This document shows, piece by piece, positions 17,815 to 30,078 of a stretch of 64,000 bases of DNA. Source of the DNA: Hyphomonas neptunium ATCC 15444 (lineage in GTDB: Bacteria > Pseudomonadota > Alphaproteobacteria > Caulobacterales > Hyphomonadaceae); assembly GCF_000013025.1 (NCBI RefSeq), contig NC_008358.1:2170001-2234000 (forward strand), read 5' to 3'. The position numbers and the translations under genes are program-made. The notes beneath the pieces are model-generated. The model had not been told where the DNA came from and made no database searches. It was given only the letters and a program-made list of their open reading frames with translations. Positions within the stretch are counted from its first letter, which is position 1. Every line of letters starts with the position of its first letter.

Positions 17815-20800
17815 GCCTGGCCTCCTTCGACCGGCGTGTGGGTGTCGTCTTTACGGCTGGCACCGGGAAGCCGCTTCGAGATCATCCGTCCAATGACATA
17901 GAAAGCCGGCGTGAAGATGAGACCGAAAATGGTCACCCCGATCATGCCCGAGAACACGGTGATACCGATGGACTGGCGCATCTCTGCCCCTGCCCCGGTT
18001 GCGAACGCCAATGGCATCACACCGAAGATGAAGGCGAAGGATGTCATCAAGATCGGACGAAGGCGCAGGCGGGAGCCTTCAACAGCCGCCTCATGCGGCG
18101 TCAGTCCGCGTTGTTCTTCTGCCTGCTTGGCAAACTCGACCAGGAGGATCGCGTTCTTGGCCGCAAGAGCGACAAGGACGATGAGGCCGACCTGGGCGAG
18201 GATGTCGTTCGCCATACCTGCGATGTTGATGCCGATGGTGGCCGCGAGGATACACATCGGGACGATGAAGATAACGGCGAAGGGCAGCGTGAAGGCTTCA
18301 TACTGCGCCGCCAGGACGAGGAAGACAAAGATAACCGCCATCACGAAGATCATCGTGGAGGAGTTGCCGACGGCTTTCTCCTGATAGGCAATTTCGGTCC
18401 ATTCATAGCTGATGCCATCGGGGAGCACCTGCGCGGCCATCTCTTCCATCGCGGCGAGCGAGGCACCGGTGGAGACACCGGCCGCTGTCTGGCCGCTGAG
18501 CTCGATGGCGGGGAAGTTGTTATGGCGGACCATGCGGACCGGGCCGGAGCCGTCAACGATCTGGGCAACCGCCGAGATCGGCACCATCTGACCGGTGGAC
18601 GAGCGGACCTGGAACTGGCCGATACTGCCGGCAGTTTCACGGAACGGAGCATCTGCCTGGGCAGTGACGCGGAATGTCCGCCCAAGGAAGTTGAAGTCGT
18701 TCACATAGGTGGAGCCGAGATTGGTTCCGAGCGTCGAATAGACATCCGCCGGTTCTACACCGAGGAGCTGGGCGCGGTCGCGGTCCACCTCTACCCGCAC
18801 GGTGGGCGAGTCTGTGTTGAAGGTGGTGTAGACGCTGGTGACGCGGGGGTCCTGGCCAGCAGCGTCCATCATGGCGAAGGTTGCCTGCTGGAGCGCGGCT
18901 GTACCGGCGCCGGAGCGATCCTGGATCATCATCTTGAAGCCGCCGCCCTGGCCCAGGCCCTGCACCGCCGGAGGGGCGATGATGAAGGCGTTGCCTTCGG
19001 GCAGGCTGGACATGAACTGGCCAGTGAGACGCTGCGAGATCGCGGCGGCGGAGAGGTTCTCATCGCCTTTGCGTTCGTCAAAGTCAGCCAGGCGGATGAA
19101 CATCGTGCCGGCGTTGGAGGCGGACGAGAAGCTGGAGCCGTCCATGCCGACCATTGCGGCGACGCCCTGGATGCCTTCAGTGGCCTGAAGTTCCTCGACG
19201 ATGCGCAGCATGACGGTGTTGGTGCGCTCCAGCGAGGCGCCCGCGGGGAGCTGGACGACGCCGATGAGGAAGCCCTGGTCCTGCTCCGGGATGAAGCCCG
19301 TAGGCGTGGCCGACAGGCGCCAGCCGGTGGTGGCCAGGAGGCCGGCATAGACGATCATCACGATCACCAGCATACGGACCAGTTTGGAGACGACCGTGCC
19401 GTAGGTGTTGGACAGCCAGTCGAAGCCCTTGTTGAAGCCGTTGCTGGCGATGCGCAGCGGGGCAAGGATCGGGCTGCCCTTCTTGTGGCTGTGTTCTTCG
19501 TGCGGCTTCAGCAGCAGCGCGCAGAGAGCCGGAGACAGGGTGAGCGAGACCAGCAGCGAGATGACAGCAGCCGACGCGATGGCGACGGCGAACTGTTCAT
19601 AGAAGATGCCGGGAATGCCGCCCATGAAGAGTGTGGGCACGAACACCGAAACCAGCACGAGGTTCATCGCGATGAGCGCGCCGCCGACCTCGTTCATGGA
19701 GGTGATGGCCGCCTGCATGGGCGTTTTGCCCTCGCGGATGGAGCGTTCGACATTCTCCACCACGACGATCGCGTCATCCACCACGATGCCGACTGCAAGC
19801 ACGAGGGCGAACAGGGACAGCGAGTTGATGGAATAGCCGAGCGCAAGCTGGACGGCGAAGACGCCGATGATCGAGACCGGGATAGCGAGGATCGGGATGA
19901 GGGCGGCGCGCCAGGTCTGCAGAAAGATCAGGATGACGATCATCACGAGGAAGACCGCTTCGATGAGGGCATGCTCCACCGCAGACACCGAGGCCTGGAC
20001 GAATTCGGTGGGATTATAAGGGATCATGTATTCGAGGCCCTCAGGGAATTCCTGGGCGGCCAGTTCCATTTCAGCCAGCACTTGCTCTGCCGCTTCGAGG
20101 GCGTTGGAGCCGGGCAGCTGGGAGACGGCGAGGCCGATGCCGGGCTGGCCATCGAAATAGGAGCGCATGAGGTAATTTTCGGCGCCGATGTCGACGCGGG
20201 CGACATCGCGCAGGCGGACGACGGAGCCATCCTCGCCGCGGCGGATGACGACATCGCCGAACTCTTCAGGTTCGATCAGGCGGCCGCTGACCTGGACGGG
20301 GATCTGGAATGGCGGGGCGCCAGCCTCAGCAAAGGGGGGCTGGCCCAGTGTGCCGCCCGCAGCCTGGATGTTCTGGGCGCGCAGGGCCGCGACGATGTCA
20401 GCCGAGGTGAGGTTGAGGGCTGCGGCGCGTTCGGGATTGATCCAGACGCGCATGGAATAGTTGCCGCCGCCGAACACTTCAATGCCGCCGACGCCATTGA
20501 TGCGCAGCAGGCGGTCCTTGATGTTGGAGGCTGCGTAGTTGGCGACGTAATCCTTGTCGAGCTGGCCGCCCGGCGAGGTGATCGCGACGAGCAGGAGGAA
20601 GCCGGAGGCCTGCTGGTTGACCGACACGCCGGTCTGGCGGACCTGCTCTGGCAGGCGCGGCTCGGCGCGGGAGACGCGGTTCTGGACCTGCACCTGGGCG
20701 GTGTCGAGATCGGTGCCCGGCTCGAAGGTGATCGTCAGCATGACGACGCCATCGGCGGTGGAGGAGGATGTCATGTAGATCATCCCTTCCACGCCGTTGA

Positions 20801-21011
20801 TTTCCTGTTCCAGCGGCGCGGCGACCTGGTTGGCTACGTCCTCGGACGAAGCGCCGGGGTAAGAGGCCGTGACGACAACAGTGGGCGGGGCAATTTCAGG
20901 GTATTGAGCCAGCGGCAGCTGCGGGAACGCGAAGGCGCCCAGCAGTGTGATCACGACAGAAATCACGGCGGCAAAGATGGGCCGCCGGATGAAAAAGTGG
21001 GAAAGGCGCAT
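17811..21011 (-). CDS. RND efflux permease, HAE1 family (AcrB/MexB type)
   Basis: Proton-driven inner-membrane pump that exports hydrophobic and amphiphilic compounds. The 1066-residue length is slightly above the usual 1030-1050. It begins MRLSHFFIRRPIFAAVISVVI and has two large periplasmic loops and 12 membrane segments. The proton-relay Asp pair is seen in AVGIVVDDAIVVVENVERSI near residue 405. Other family segments are VAAPLEQEINGVEGMIYMTS, PTGFIPEQDQGFLIGVVQLP and the NILAQVGLIVLVALAAKNAILLVEFA-type TM region (ANDILAQVGL). It lies 64 bases after the adaptor gene. The substrate range is unknown. Confidence 0.97.
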   Translation of the reverse strand: MRLSHFFIRRPIFAAVISVVITLLGAFAFPQLPLAQYPEIAPPTVVVTASYPGASSEDVANQVAAPLEQEINGVEGMIYMTSSSTADGVVMLTITFEPGTDLDTAQVQVQNRVSRAEPRLPEQVRQTGVSVNQQASGFLLLVAITSPGGQLDKDYVANYAASNIKDRLLRINGVGGIEVFGGGNYSMRVWINPERAAALNLTSADIVAALRAQNIQAAGGTLGQPPFAEAGAPPFQIPVQVSGRLIEPEEFGDVVIRRGEDGSVVRLRDVARVDIGAENYLMRSYFDGQPGIGLAVSQLPGSNALEAAEQVLAEMELAAQEFPEGLEYMIPYNPTEFVQASVSAVEHALIEAVFLVMIVILIFLQTWRAALIPILAIPVSIIGVFAVQLALGYSINSLSLFALVLAVGIVVDDAIVVVENVERSIREGKTPMQAAITSMNEVGGALIAMNLVLVSVFVPTLFMGGIPGIFYEQFAVAIASAAVISLLVSLTLSPALCALLLKPHEEHSHKKGSPILAPLRIASNGFNKGFDWLSNTYGTVVSKLVRMLVIVMIVYAGLLATTGWRLSATPTGFIPEQDQGFLIGVVQLPAGASLERTNTVMLRIVEELQATEGIQGVAAMVGMDGSSFSSASNAGTMFIRLADFDERKGDENLSAAAISQRLTGQFMSSLPEGNAFIIAPPAVQGLGQGGGFKMMIQDRSGAGTAALQQATFAMMDAAGQDPRVTSVYTTFNTDSPTVRVEVDRDRAQLLGVEPADVYSTLGTNLGSTYVNDFNFLGRTFRVTAQADAPFRETAGSIGQFQVRSSTGQMVPISAVAQIVDGSGPVRMVRHNNFPAIELSGQTAAGVSTGASLAAMEEMAAQVLPDGISYEWTEIAYQEKAVGNSSTMIFVMAVIFVFLVLAAQYEAFTLPFAVIFIVPMCILAATIGINIAGMANDILAQVGLIVLVALAAKNAILLVEFAKQAEEQRGLTPHEAAVEGSRLRLRPILMTSFAFIFGVMPLAFATGAGAEMRQSIGITVFSGMIGVTIFGLIFTPAFYVIGRMISKRLPGASRKDDTHTPVEGGQA

Positions 21012-21075
21012 GGGAGAATGGGTCTCTGGGAGGAAGAGATTGGGTGGAGGCCAGGCGGGCGCTGGCCGCCGCGTG

Positions 21076-22266
21076 TCAATTCACGCGGCGGGCAGACATG
21101 GCTGGACGGCTGAGGACCTGTGCCGGATCTTCAGGCGCGGTTTCGTAATCAAGCTCGACCGCAACGGGGTTGACCACCGCGCCGGGACGGGCGCGCAGGA
21201 GGCCGTTGACCACGACCCGGTCATTCGCCTCAAGGCCGCCGCTGATGACCTGCATGTTGCCACTGAGCGGGCCGAGCTGGACCGGGGCGGCCTCAACTTC
21301 GTTACGCTCGTTGACGAGGAACAGCGTGCGGCGGGTGCCGTCTGTCTGCACCGCCGTCTGGGGCACCATAAGGGCTGAATACGGGGCCGAGCCGTTGATG
21401 CGGACTTCACCGGTCATGCCGGGGCGGATGAGGCCGTCTTCATTGTCGATCAGCGCACGGACACGGATCGAACCGGTCGTGTCGCCCATGCGGTTGTCGG
21501 CGAAGACCACCTCGCCCGGACGGGTGAAGGAGGTTTCGTCCTGAAGGCGGGCTTCAGCTTTGACGGCGCCGTCTGACTTCTCGGCGCGGGCATAACGCAG
21601 ATAGTCGGCCTCGGAGACGTTGAAGGTGAAGTAGAGTTCTTCATCGCGCACCAGCGTGGTGAGGATGTCGCCCGAAGAGTTGCCGCCCGCGACGAGGTTG
21701 CCGGGGTCTACGTTACGGGCAGAGACCCGGCCGTCGATGGGGGCAGTGACACGGGTGAAGCTGAGATCGAGCCGGGCGGCGTCGACACCGGCCTCGGCCG
21801 CAGCGACGGCAGCTTCGGCGCTGGCGAGCGCTGTGCGGTTCTGCTCGAGTTCTTCGACCGAGACAGCGCCGGATTCAGCAAGCTTTGTGGACCGTTCAAG
21901 ATCGGACTGAGCCTGGACGCTCTGGGCTTTCGCCTGGGCGAGCTGGGCTTCGGCCTGGGCGAGCGCGGCGCGGAAGGGGCGATCATCGAGCGTGAAGAGG
22001 AGTTCGCCCGCCTTTACACGGGCGCCGTCTTCAAAGTTGACCGACTTCACATAGCCGCTGACGCGGGCACGTACTTCTACGCGTTCCACGGACTCGAAAC
22101 GGCCGGTATAGCCGTTCCAGTCAGCCACCTGGGAGGAGAGTGGGACTGCGACATCGACCTGCGGCGGGGGAGGACCGCCCTGCTCTTGAGCCTGCGGCGC
22201 ACTGCATGCCCCGACGACAAGAGCCGTTGCCAGAACGGAAACGGTTGCAAAATTGCGCGAACGCAT
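21076..22266 (-). CDS. RND efflux periplasmic adaptor (membrane fusion protein)
   Basis: Links the inner-membrane permease to the outer-membrane channel. The 396-residue protein has a lipoprotein signal (lipobox VGAC, Cys21). A beta-barrel/lipoyl half follows: GYVKSVNFEDGARVKAGELLFTLDDRPF near residue 75. The helical hairpin (about 105-165) is rich in AQAEAQLAQAKAQ-type heptads. The second lipoyl half is LSFTRVTAPIDGRVSARNVDPGNLVAGG. It is the first gene of the pump operon. Its promoter, on the minus strand, carries two operators that likely bind the divergently encoded TetR repressor. Confidence 0.96.
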   Translation of the reverse strand: MRSRNFATVSVLATALVVGACSAPQAQEQGGPPPPQVDVAVPLSSQVADWNGYTGRFESVERVEVRARVSGYVKSVNFEDGARVKAGELLFTLDDRPFRAALAQAEAQLAQAKAQSVQAQSDLERSTKLAESGAVSVEELEQNRTALASAEAAVAAAEAGVDAARLDLSFTRVTAPIDGRVSARNVDPGNLVAGGNSSGDILTTLVRDEELYFTFNVSEADYLRYARAEKSDGAVKAEARLQDETSFTRPGEVVFADNRMGDTTGSIRVRALIDNEDGLIRPGMTGEVRINGSAPYSALMVPQTAVQTDGTRRTLFLVNERNEVEAAPVQLGPLSGNMQVISGGLEANDRVVVNGLLRARPGAVVNPVAVELDYETAPEDPAQVLSRPAMSARRVN

Positions 22267-22314
22267 TCATTTTTCCTTCATAAACAAGGCGAAACGGTGG
22301 AATAACGCCTTTAA

Positions 22315-22330
22315 GTCATCAGCTGTTGAC
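22315..22330 (-). promoter_or_regulatory. Downstream operator of the RND operon promoter
   Basis: GTCATCAGCTGTTGAC (plus strand) is palindromic at 7 of 8 paired positions. It is the exact reverse complement of the mlaA operator at 11154-11169. It would cover the start point of the RND transcript. Confidence 0.8.
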
Positions 22331-22332
22331 CG

Positions 22333-22361
22333 CATATGACGTTGGGACAGGCCTAAGTCAA
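22333..22361 (-). promoter_or_regulatory. Predicted sigma-70 promoter of the RND efflux operon
   Basis: On the minus strand, TTGACT (22361-22356) and CATATG (22338-22333) are 17 bases apart. The arrangement mirrors the mlaA promoter, with operators at both ends. Confidence 0.65.
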
Positions 22362-22372
22362 CAGGTGATGAC
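22357..22372 (-). promoter_or_regulatory. Upstream operator of the RND operon promoter
   Basis: GTCAACAGGTGATGAC matches the reverse complement of the site at 11111-11126 at 15 of 16 positions and that of the neighbouring site 22315-22330 at 15 of 16. The two RND sites are 42 bp apart centre to centre. This site also lies 30 bases before the TetR start, so it may serve autoregulation. Confidence 0.8.
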
Positions 22373-22401
22373 AAATTAATTTTTGTGGGGTACTGACGAG
22401 C

Positions 22402-22974
22402 ATGAAATGTAATCAACCGATCCGCCGCAGAGATGCCGCAGCGACCAAAACCGCCATTCTCTGTGCCGCGCGAACCCTGTTTGCCCGCGACAGTTACGAG
22501 AATGTCGGCATACGGGAGATTGCGTCTCTGGCGGGCGCCGATGCGGCGCTGGTTTCACGCTATTTCGGCTCCAAGGAGGAGCTGTTTTCCGAAGTGCTCG
22601 ACCATGGGGAACGCGGGGTTGACCTGCTGGGCACCGAGGTCTCGGGCCTGCCTGAGCGGGTGGGCGAGATCATGACGGACCCGGAGGATGAGGGTAAATC
22701 GCTCGAAGACATCCTGATCATCCTGCACTCGGCGAACTCGCCGGTGGCCGGGCCACTGGTGCGCGACTCGATCACCAAGCGGTTTCATGCCCCGTTTGCC
22801 GAAGTCATTGGCGGGGAGCATGCGATGATGCGCTCCCAGATGTTCGGGGCGATGCTGCTGGGCCTTTCAATCAGCCAGCAGATCAGCGGCGATTTTGCCG
22901 ACACGCCGGAAATGCGCGAGAAGGTGAAAGCCCGGATTGCAGACATCATCGTAAAGGTCATCGCGCCGCTCTGA
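22402..22974 (+). CDS. TetR/AcrR family repressor, probable regulator of the RND pump and mlaAC
   Basis: A 190-residue one-component regulator. The N-terminal helix-turn-helix reads RRDAAATKTAILCAARTLFARDSYENVGIREIASLAGADAALVSRYFGSKEELFSEVL in segments typical of TetR. The C-terminal part would bind a ligand, probably a pump substrate. It is divergent from the pump operon, with two palindromic operators between them. The same operator pair lies before mlaA, so its regulon probably includes both loci. The start ATG 22402 is preceded by a weak Shine-Dalgarno sequence. Ligand identity is unknown. Confidence 0.9.
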   Translation: MKCNQPIRRRDAAATKTAILCAARTLFARDSYENVGIREIASLAGADAALVSRYFGSKEELFSEVLDHGERGVDLLGTEVSGLPERVGEIMTDPEDEGKSLEDILIILHSANSPVAGPLVRDSITKRFHAPFAEVIGGEHAMMRSQMFGAMLLGLSISQQISGDFADTPEMREKVKARIADIIVKVIAPL

Positions 22975-23079
22975 CGGGCGCTTACGCGCCTTCACCCCGG
23001 TTCGGGGGCTGGCGGGAAGGCCGACAAAGCGGATATTGCAGCGGCAGAGTTTCACCCTGCCGGCTTTTCCCATCGCGCC

Positions 23080-24291
23080 ATGAATACTGCCCTGCCCTGG
23101 ATCATGTTTGTGCTCGGCCTGTTTTATGCCGCCGGGGGCATTGTGCTTGTGCGCCGGATGGCGGTCGACACGATGCTCGACAAGGCCATCGCCGCGATCA
23201 CCCTGAAAACCGACAAGGCCGAGGACACCGCGACCCGCATCCTGACCGTGGGCGCGTGGCTGACGCTGGCGTCTGGCCTTGCCCTGATGGCGCAGAGCCG
23301 GGCGGCGGTGGTGCTCTTTGCGCTGAACATCGCGCTTCAGGGCGCATACCTTGTCTGGGCCAGCCGCGCGCGCGTACCTGAAGACGAGGCCGACCGGCAG
23401 GGGCGCCAGGCGACGATCAACGCCTACTTCATCTATATTGGCGCGTTCGGGCTGGTGATCCTGATGGAGCAGCGCGGGCTCTGGCGGCCCTGGTTTGGGA
23501 CCGGCCTTGGCGGGCTTGCCGCGGAACTGATGGTGGCGGGGCTGACGACGGCGGCCTTCGTGTGGATGGTCTGGAACCCGCCCGGCGCCAGGAGCCGGAA
23601 AGGCGGGCGCGGCCGGACCTATCCCGATTTCCTCAGCGATGACGATGATGACCAGCCTGCCTATGACCCTTCCATTCCCCCCGTACGCTTGCGTCTGGCG
23701 CCGGAGTATCAATGCTGGCCGACCTGGGATGATGCGAGTTTTTACAATGTCGACCCGGCGGGGCTGGGCTTCAGCGACGCCCTGCTGAAGCGTCTGGAGG
23801 ATTGGGACGCGCTGTTCCAGAAGAGTTACAACCCGGATGATCCGTTCAATTCCGGCTTTGCCAGCGTAGCGGACGAACGTCTCTGGGCGGATCAAGCCAT
23901 AGCGGTGTGGGAGGGCATCTGCGAGGAGTGGACGGGCGAAGCGGTCAACAAGATCTCGCATGTGCCCTATCTTATGGAAACAGCATTTGAGGGCGTTAAC
24001 GCCTATGCCCTCCCCGGCGAAGAAGCTCTTCAGAGGATGGCGAACAATTGCGGGGTCTTTGAAATCCGCGACGTGCTTTTCCGTCTGGATGAGCTGGCTG
24101 CGCAGCGCGCCGCCGTACCCGATTGGGACGGCGACACGCAGGATGACATTGCGCGGGTGCAGGAATTCTATGCGCGGGCGCTGGCGCGCGTTGCCGGGAA
24201 ATACCGGGAAGATGTTGCAGCGGGCCTCGCCAGCCCGGAAGAAGAAACGCGCCGCTGGGTGGGCCTCGCGCTGGACCGGCAGTTGAGTTGA
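23080..24291 (+). CDS. Hypothetical membrane protein with N-terminal four-helix region
   Basis: I do not recognise a family. The 403-residue protein has about four hydrophobic segments in residues 5-165 (for example ALPWIMFVLGLFYAAGGIVLV and INAYFIYIGAFGLVILM). A basic-acidic linker with a DDDDD run follows near residue 190. The rest, about 200 residues, is soluble and probably cytoplasmic, with LAPEYQCWPTWDDASFYNVDP and several tryptophan and acidic residues. It is monocistronic and lies between the TetR gene and katG, sharing the downstream terminator with katG. There is no clear Shine-Dalgarno sequence before ATG 23080. Confidence 0.75.
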   Translation: MNTALPWIMFVLGLFYAAGGIVLVRRMAVDTMLDKAIAAITLKTDKAEDTATRILTVGAWLTLASGLALMAQSRAAVVLFALNIALQGAYLVWASRARVPEDEADRQGRQATINAYFIYIGAFGLVILMEQRGLWRPWFGTGLGGLAAELMVAGLTTAAFVWMVWNPPGARSRKGGRGRTYPDFLSDDDDDQPAYDPSIPPVRLRLAPEYQCWPTWDDASFYNVDPAGLGFSDALLKRLEDWDALFQKSYNPDDPFNSGFASVADERLWADQAIAVWEGICEEWTGEAVNKISHVPYLMETAFEGVNAYALPGEEALQRMANNCGVFEIRDVLFRLDELAAQRAAVPDWDGDTQDDIARVQEFYARALARVAGKYREDVAAGLASPEEETRRWVGLALDRQLS

Positions 24292-24309
24292 GCCCTGCCG
24301 GCAAAGCAA

Positions 24310-24337
24310 AAAGGGCGGCCCTTGCGAGCCGCCCTTT
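24310..24337. terminator. Bidirectional terminator between the membrane protein gene and katG
   Basis: A 10-bp stem (AAAGGGCGGC / GCCGCCCTTT) with an 8-base loop lies between two convergent genes. A run of A precedes it and TTTT occurs just after. Confidence 0.8.
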
Positions 24338-24359
24338 CCGATTTTCAAGTTGCTGAAGA

Positions 24360-26645
<2,286 letters not shown>

Positions 26646-26675
26646 TTACACTAGCACCCGTTTGTCTCAAATCGC

Positions 26676-26710
26676 AGACAATCGGGGACAATTCAGGACA
26701 AAATCCGACA
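26676..26710 (+). repeat. Array 2 of GGACA-type repeats in 10-bp phase
   Basis: AGACA, GGACA, GGACA and CGACA begin at 26676, 26686, 26696 and 26706, exactly 10 bases apart. An inverted TGTCT lies just upstream at 26663. It resembles the arrays at 16298 and 52255. Confidence 0.7.
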
Positions 26711-26792
26711 TTCGCCGCCCCAGCCGGGACGCCGGGGGCGCAAACGCGGCTGTTGGCCTGTCGCAGGATGCATATCCGCAACACCAAAATGT

Positions 26793-26807
26793 GAATGTAA
26801 ATCATTC
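26793..26807. promoter_or_regulatory. Fur-like palindrome upstream of the iron-uptake operon
   Basis: GAATGTAAATCATTC is an inverted repeat close to the Fur consensus. A degenerate second copy (TATTGCAAACCATTC, 26818-26832) follows. Control of the downstream receptor, PiuC and FMN oxidase by iron is inferred. Confidence 0.45.
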
Positions 26808-27130
26808 GCAATATTTCTATTGCAAACCATTCTCAAGAAGCCTACCCGCTGCTCCGGGTCTTCCGGCGTTGGTGAGTCCTGTGCATCGGGCATGGGCCAG
26901 CGCCGCCAGCCACCCATTGGAGAGGAGAGGTAATCCATCCCGGCCCGATGGCCGTTCTTGGAGGGTTCTGCCCATTTCCGCCTGTGGCCGGCCCGGCCGC
27001 ATGGGAGTTTGGACCTTCCTGGCACGTTCATGGCCAGACACCCCGCCTTGCGGGTTTCCTGACAGCCAAGCCGTCCGCGAGAAGCGCATGCACCTGCGCC
27101 GCCCGGACATTTCCCATTCTGGAGACGATA

Positions 27131-29380
27131 ATGATACGCAGTCGCAAACATGGACTGAAAACTAGCCTTGCCCTTATCGCCGCAATGAGCGGCACCCTAC
27201 ATGCCCATGCCGAGGCGGATGATGCCCGCCGGAGTGATCCCGAGAAGCGGGAAGAAACGGTGATTGTCGAAGGCGAGAGCCTCTACATCGTGCCTCATGT
27301 TTCGTCGCCAAAACTGACGCAAGAGCTGGTGAACACGCCGCAGACGATCAGCGTGATCTCCGGCCAGCTGATTGCCGACCAGGGCGCGGTCAGCCTGATG
27401 GAAGCGCTGCGCAATACGCCGGGCATCACGATGCAGCTGGGCGAGAACGGCAACACCTCCTCAGGGGATACGTTCACGATGCGGGGCTTCTCCTCGCAAA
27501 GCTCGATCTTCCAGGACGGTATTCGTGACCTGGGCGCGGTGACCCGTGACAGCTTTAACCTCGAGCAGATCGAGGTGGCCAAGGGGCCGGCCGGCTCCGA
27601 CATCGGCCGGGGAGCATCCTCGGGCTATATCAACCAGGTTTCCAAGACACCGCTGGATGACGACTTTACGTCACTGTTTGCGGGCGCGACCAGCGAAGGC
27701 GGCGTGCGCCTGACGGGGGACGCCAACAAGATGTTGACCGGCACGGCCGGGGTTCGCCTCAATGTGATGGTTCAGGACATGCCGGTTCCCGGCCGCGATG
27801 AAGTGACCAATAAGGGTTACGGCATTGCGCCCTCCATCGCGTTCGGCGTTGGGACGGGTACGGAGTTCCAGCTGTTCGCCCAGCACATCATTCAGGAAAA
27901 TGTACCTGATGGCGGCATTCCCTCTATCGGTCTTGAGGGTTTCTACAATGCCGATGAAACGCTTCTGGCCGGCGCGGCTGTAGACCGGTCGAACTTCTAT
28001 GGCAGCAAGTCTGACTTCGAGGACGTGGAAGCCAACATGATCACCGCAAAGATGATCCATGATCTTGGCGGCGGCCTGACCCTGACCAGCACTGCACGTT
28101 ACGGCAAGACGCAGATGGACCGCGTGCTGACCGGCATCAATGGCCTGGACGCGCCCTCCTCCGATCCCTCGACCTGGACGGTTTCCCGTTCGCGTCAACG
28201 CGTGGACCAGACCAATGACATTCTGGGCAATCAGACGATCATCACGGGCAGCTTCAACACCGGCCGCCTGGTGCACGATTTCTCGACGGGGATTGAGGCG
28301 CTGAACGAATCCCAGAAATCGGGTTCGTTTTCCACAACCGGCCTGACGACTCCGGCCGCCTCGCTCTACAATCCTGATCCGAACATTGTTCTGCCCACCC
28401 CCTACCCTTCGGGCGGCAAGGCAGATGGCAGCACGACGACGCTTGCCGCCTTCCTTTTTGATACGATCAATCTGGACGAAAAATGGTATTTCACCGCCGG
28501 CATTCGCGCGGAGAATTACGAGACGGATGTGAACGGTGTGACGATCACCTCTTCACGTTCGCACCCTGATCTTCCTCCCGGCACGGCGCTTGCCTACGAT
28601 CTGTCTGATGATGGCAACCTCGTCAGCTGGAAACTCGCAGGTCTCTACAAGCCGCGGGAGAATGGCAGCGTCTATATCAGCTATGGCAACTCGCTGACCC
28701 CGCCGGGCGGGGCAAACTTCTCGCTGTCGTCTGGCGAGTCCAGCATCAACAATCCCGCCTTCGATCCGCAGGAAACGCAGAACCTGGAAGTGGGCACGAA
28801 ATGGGACCTGTTCGGCGAGCATCTGGCGCTGGCGGCGGCCTATTACTCCACCACCAACAAGGACGAGCTTTCCGTGCTTGATCCGGACACCAACACTTAT
28901 GAACAGCTGGGCGAGCGCAAGGTGGAAGGTGTTGAGCTTTCGGCCGTTGGCAAGATTACGCCGGACTGGCAGGTTTCCGCCAGCCTGACGACCATCGATA
29001 CCGAAGTCACTGAAGGGACCACGGGCAACAACTCGGAAGGCGCTTCGTCGCGCTGGTCGCCCGACCTCGCCGCGACGGTCTGGACGACCTATAATCTGAC
29101 GCCGGCCTTCACCTTTGGCGGCGGCGCGCGGTATATGGGCGAGCAGAAACGGGTGGTGAACCCCGGCACCGACATCTCCACACAGAATGTTCCGGTTATC
29201 CCGGAAGCCTGGGTGGTGGACGCGATGGCGCGGTATCAGTTCACCGAGCGGCTGGCGCTTCAGCTGAACGTGTATAACCTCTTTGACGAGGATTACATTT
29301 CGACGCTGAACAATTCCGGTGCACGCCTGACACCGGGCCAACCGACATCTGCGTATCTTTCGCTGAACGTCCGGTTCTAG
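27131..29380 (+). CDS. TonB-dependent siderophore receptor (catecholate type)
   Basis: Outer-membrane beta-barrel receptor importing ferric siderophores with TonB energy. The 749-residue protein has a signal peptide (to about residue 27, HAHAEA). A TonB box region follows ([12 protein letters not shown]), then a plug domain with [72 protein letters not shown] order. The barrel ends in YLSLNVRF with terminal Phe. The plug pattern matches the Fiu/CirA-like family. ATG 27131 follows GGAGA by 5 bases. The piuC gene begins 17 bases downstream, as in many iron-regulated operons. The siderophore is unknown. Confidence 0.93.
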   Translation: MIRSRKHGLKTSLALIAAMSGTLHAHAEADDARRSDPEKREETVIVEGESLYIVPHVSSPKLTQELVNTPQTISVISGQLIADQGAVSLMEALRNTPGITMQLGENGNTSSGDTFTMRGFSSQSSIFQDGIRDLGAVTRDSFNLEQIEVAKGPAGSDIGRGASSGYINQVSKTPLDDDFTSLFAGATSEGGVRLTGDANKMLTGTAGVRLNVMVQDMPVPGRDEVTNKGYGIAPSIAFGVGTGTEFQLFAQHIIQENVPDGGIPSIGLEGFYNADETLLAGAAVDRSNFYGSKSDFEDVEANMITAKMIHDLGGGLTLTSTARYGKTQMDRVLTGINGLDAPSSDPSTWTVSRSRQRVDQTNDILGNQTIITGSFNTGRLVHDFSTGIEALNESQKSGSFSTTGLTTPAASLYNPDPNIVLPTPYPSGGKADGSTTTLAAFLFDTINLDEKWYFTAGIRAENYETDVNGVTITSSRSHPDLPPGTALAYDLSDDGNLVSWKLAGLYKPRENGSVYISYGNSLTPPGGANFSLSSGESSINNPAFDPQETQNLEVGTKWDLFGEHLALAAAYYSTTNKDELSVLDPDTNTYEQLGERKVEGVELSAVGKITPDWQVSASLTTIDTEVTEGTTGNNSEGASSRWSPDLAATVWTTYNLTPAFTFGGGARYMGEQKRVVNPGTDISTQNVPVIPEAWVVDAMARYQFTERLALQLNVYNLFDEDYISTLNNSGARLTPGQPTSAYLSLNVRF

Positions 29381-29397
29381 AGACGAGGAAAACGGCC

Positions 29398-30078
29398 ATG
29401 CTCCTGCACATTCCGGAAGTCCTGAACGGGCAGGAGCTGGCCACGCTCCGCGAAACACTTGCTGGCGCAGACTGGCAAGATGGCGCCGCCACCGCCGGCG
29501 CGCAAGCCGTCCGTGTGAAGCAGAATCTGCAACTGCCCGCGGGCGCGCCGGATGCCCGGCCGATGGGCGAATTGGTCAAGGCGGCTCTGCTGCGCCATCC
29601 GCTGTTCCAGTCTGCCGCCCTGCCCCATACCGTTCTGACGCCCCGGTTTAACCGGTATGAAGGCGGCGGGCATTATGGCAATCATGTGGACAGCGCCATT
29701 CATGCCGACCCTTTTCTGGGTGTCAGTGTACGCACTGATGTTTCGACAACCGTGTTCCTGAATGATCCTGAAGACTATGATGGCGGCGAACTGATCGTCG
29801 AGGACACGTATGGTGTTCATGAAGTGAAACTTCCGGCGGGCGACGCGATCCTCTACCCTGCCACCAGCCTGCACCGCGTGGAGTCGGTAACGCGGGGCAC
29901 GCGGCTGGCCTCTTTCCTTTGGACACAAAGCCGCGTGCGCGATGATGCGCGCCGGGGGATGCTGTTCCAACTCGATATGACCATTCTTTCCCTGCGCGGG
30001 AAGTTGGCCGACGCGCCCGAAGTGGTCGCTTTGACGGGACATTATCACAACCTTTTGCGCCAATGGGCGGACGCATGA
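29398..30078 (+). CDS. PKHD-type Fe(II)/2-oxoglutarate hydroxylase (PiuC/YbiX)
   Basis: A 226-residue 2-oxoglutarate-dependent dioxygenase commonly found next to siderophore receptors. The iron triad is visible: [11 protein letters not shown] (His and Asp of HxD, near residue 98) and [13 protein letters not shown] (distal His near 160 and the 2-oxoglutarate Arg). [10 protein letters not shown] and [22 protein letters not shown] are PiuC hallmarks. It is thought to hydroxylate siderophore-related molecules, but the substrate is unproven. It lies 17 bases after the receptor and overlaps the next gene in ATGA, so all three are probably one operon. Confidence 0.95.
   Translation: MLLHIPEVLNGQELATLRETLAGADWQDGAATAGAQAVRVKQNLQLPAGAPDARPMGELVKAALLRHPLFQSAALPHTVLTPRFNRYEGGGHYGNHVDSAIHADPFLGVSVRTDVSTTVFLNDPEDYDGGELIVEDTYGVHEVKLPAGDAILYPATSLHRVESVTRGTRLASFLWTQSRVRDDARRGMLFQLDMTILSLRGKLADAPEVVALTGHYHNLLRQWADA

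Noticed and set aside
17838..21113. 1091-residue plus-strand ORF opposite the RND permease
   Set aside because: A shadow of GC-rich codon structure. The composition (Asp, His, Gly, Arg runs) is not protein-like, and the minus strand encodes a perfect RND pump.
26835..27130. Cobalamin riboswitch before the TonB receptor
   Set aside because: The conserved B12-box sequence is absent and the receptor plug resembles siderophore receptors.
26662..27165. 167-residue plus-strand ORF in the katG-receptor gap
   Set aside because: It begins inside the GGACA array, has no Shine-Dalgarno sequence or motif and overlaps the receptor signal peptide in another frame.
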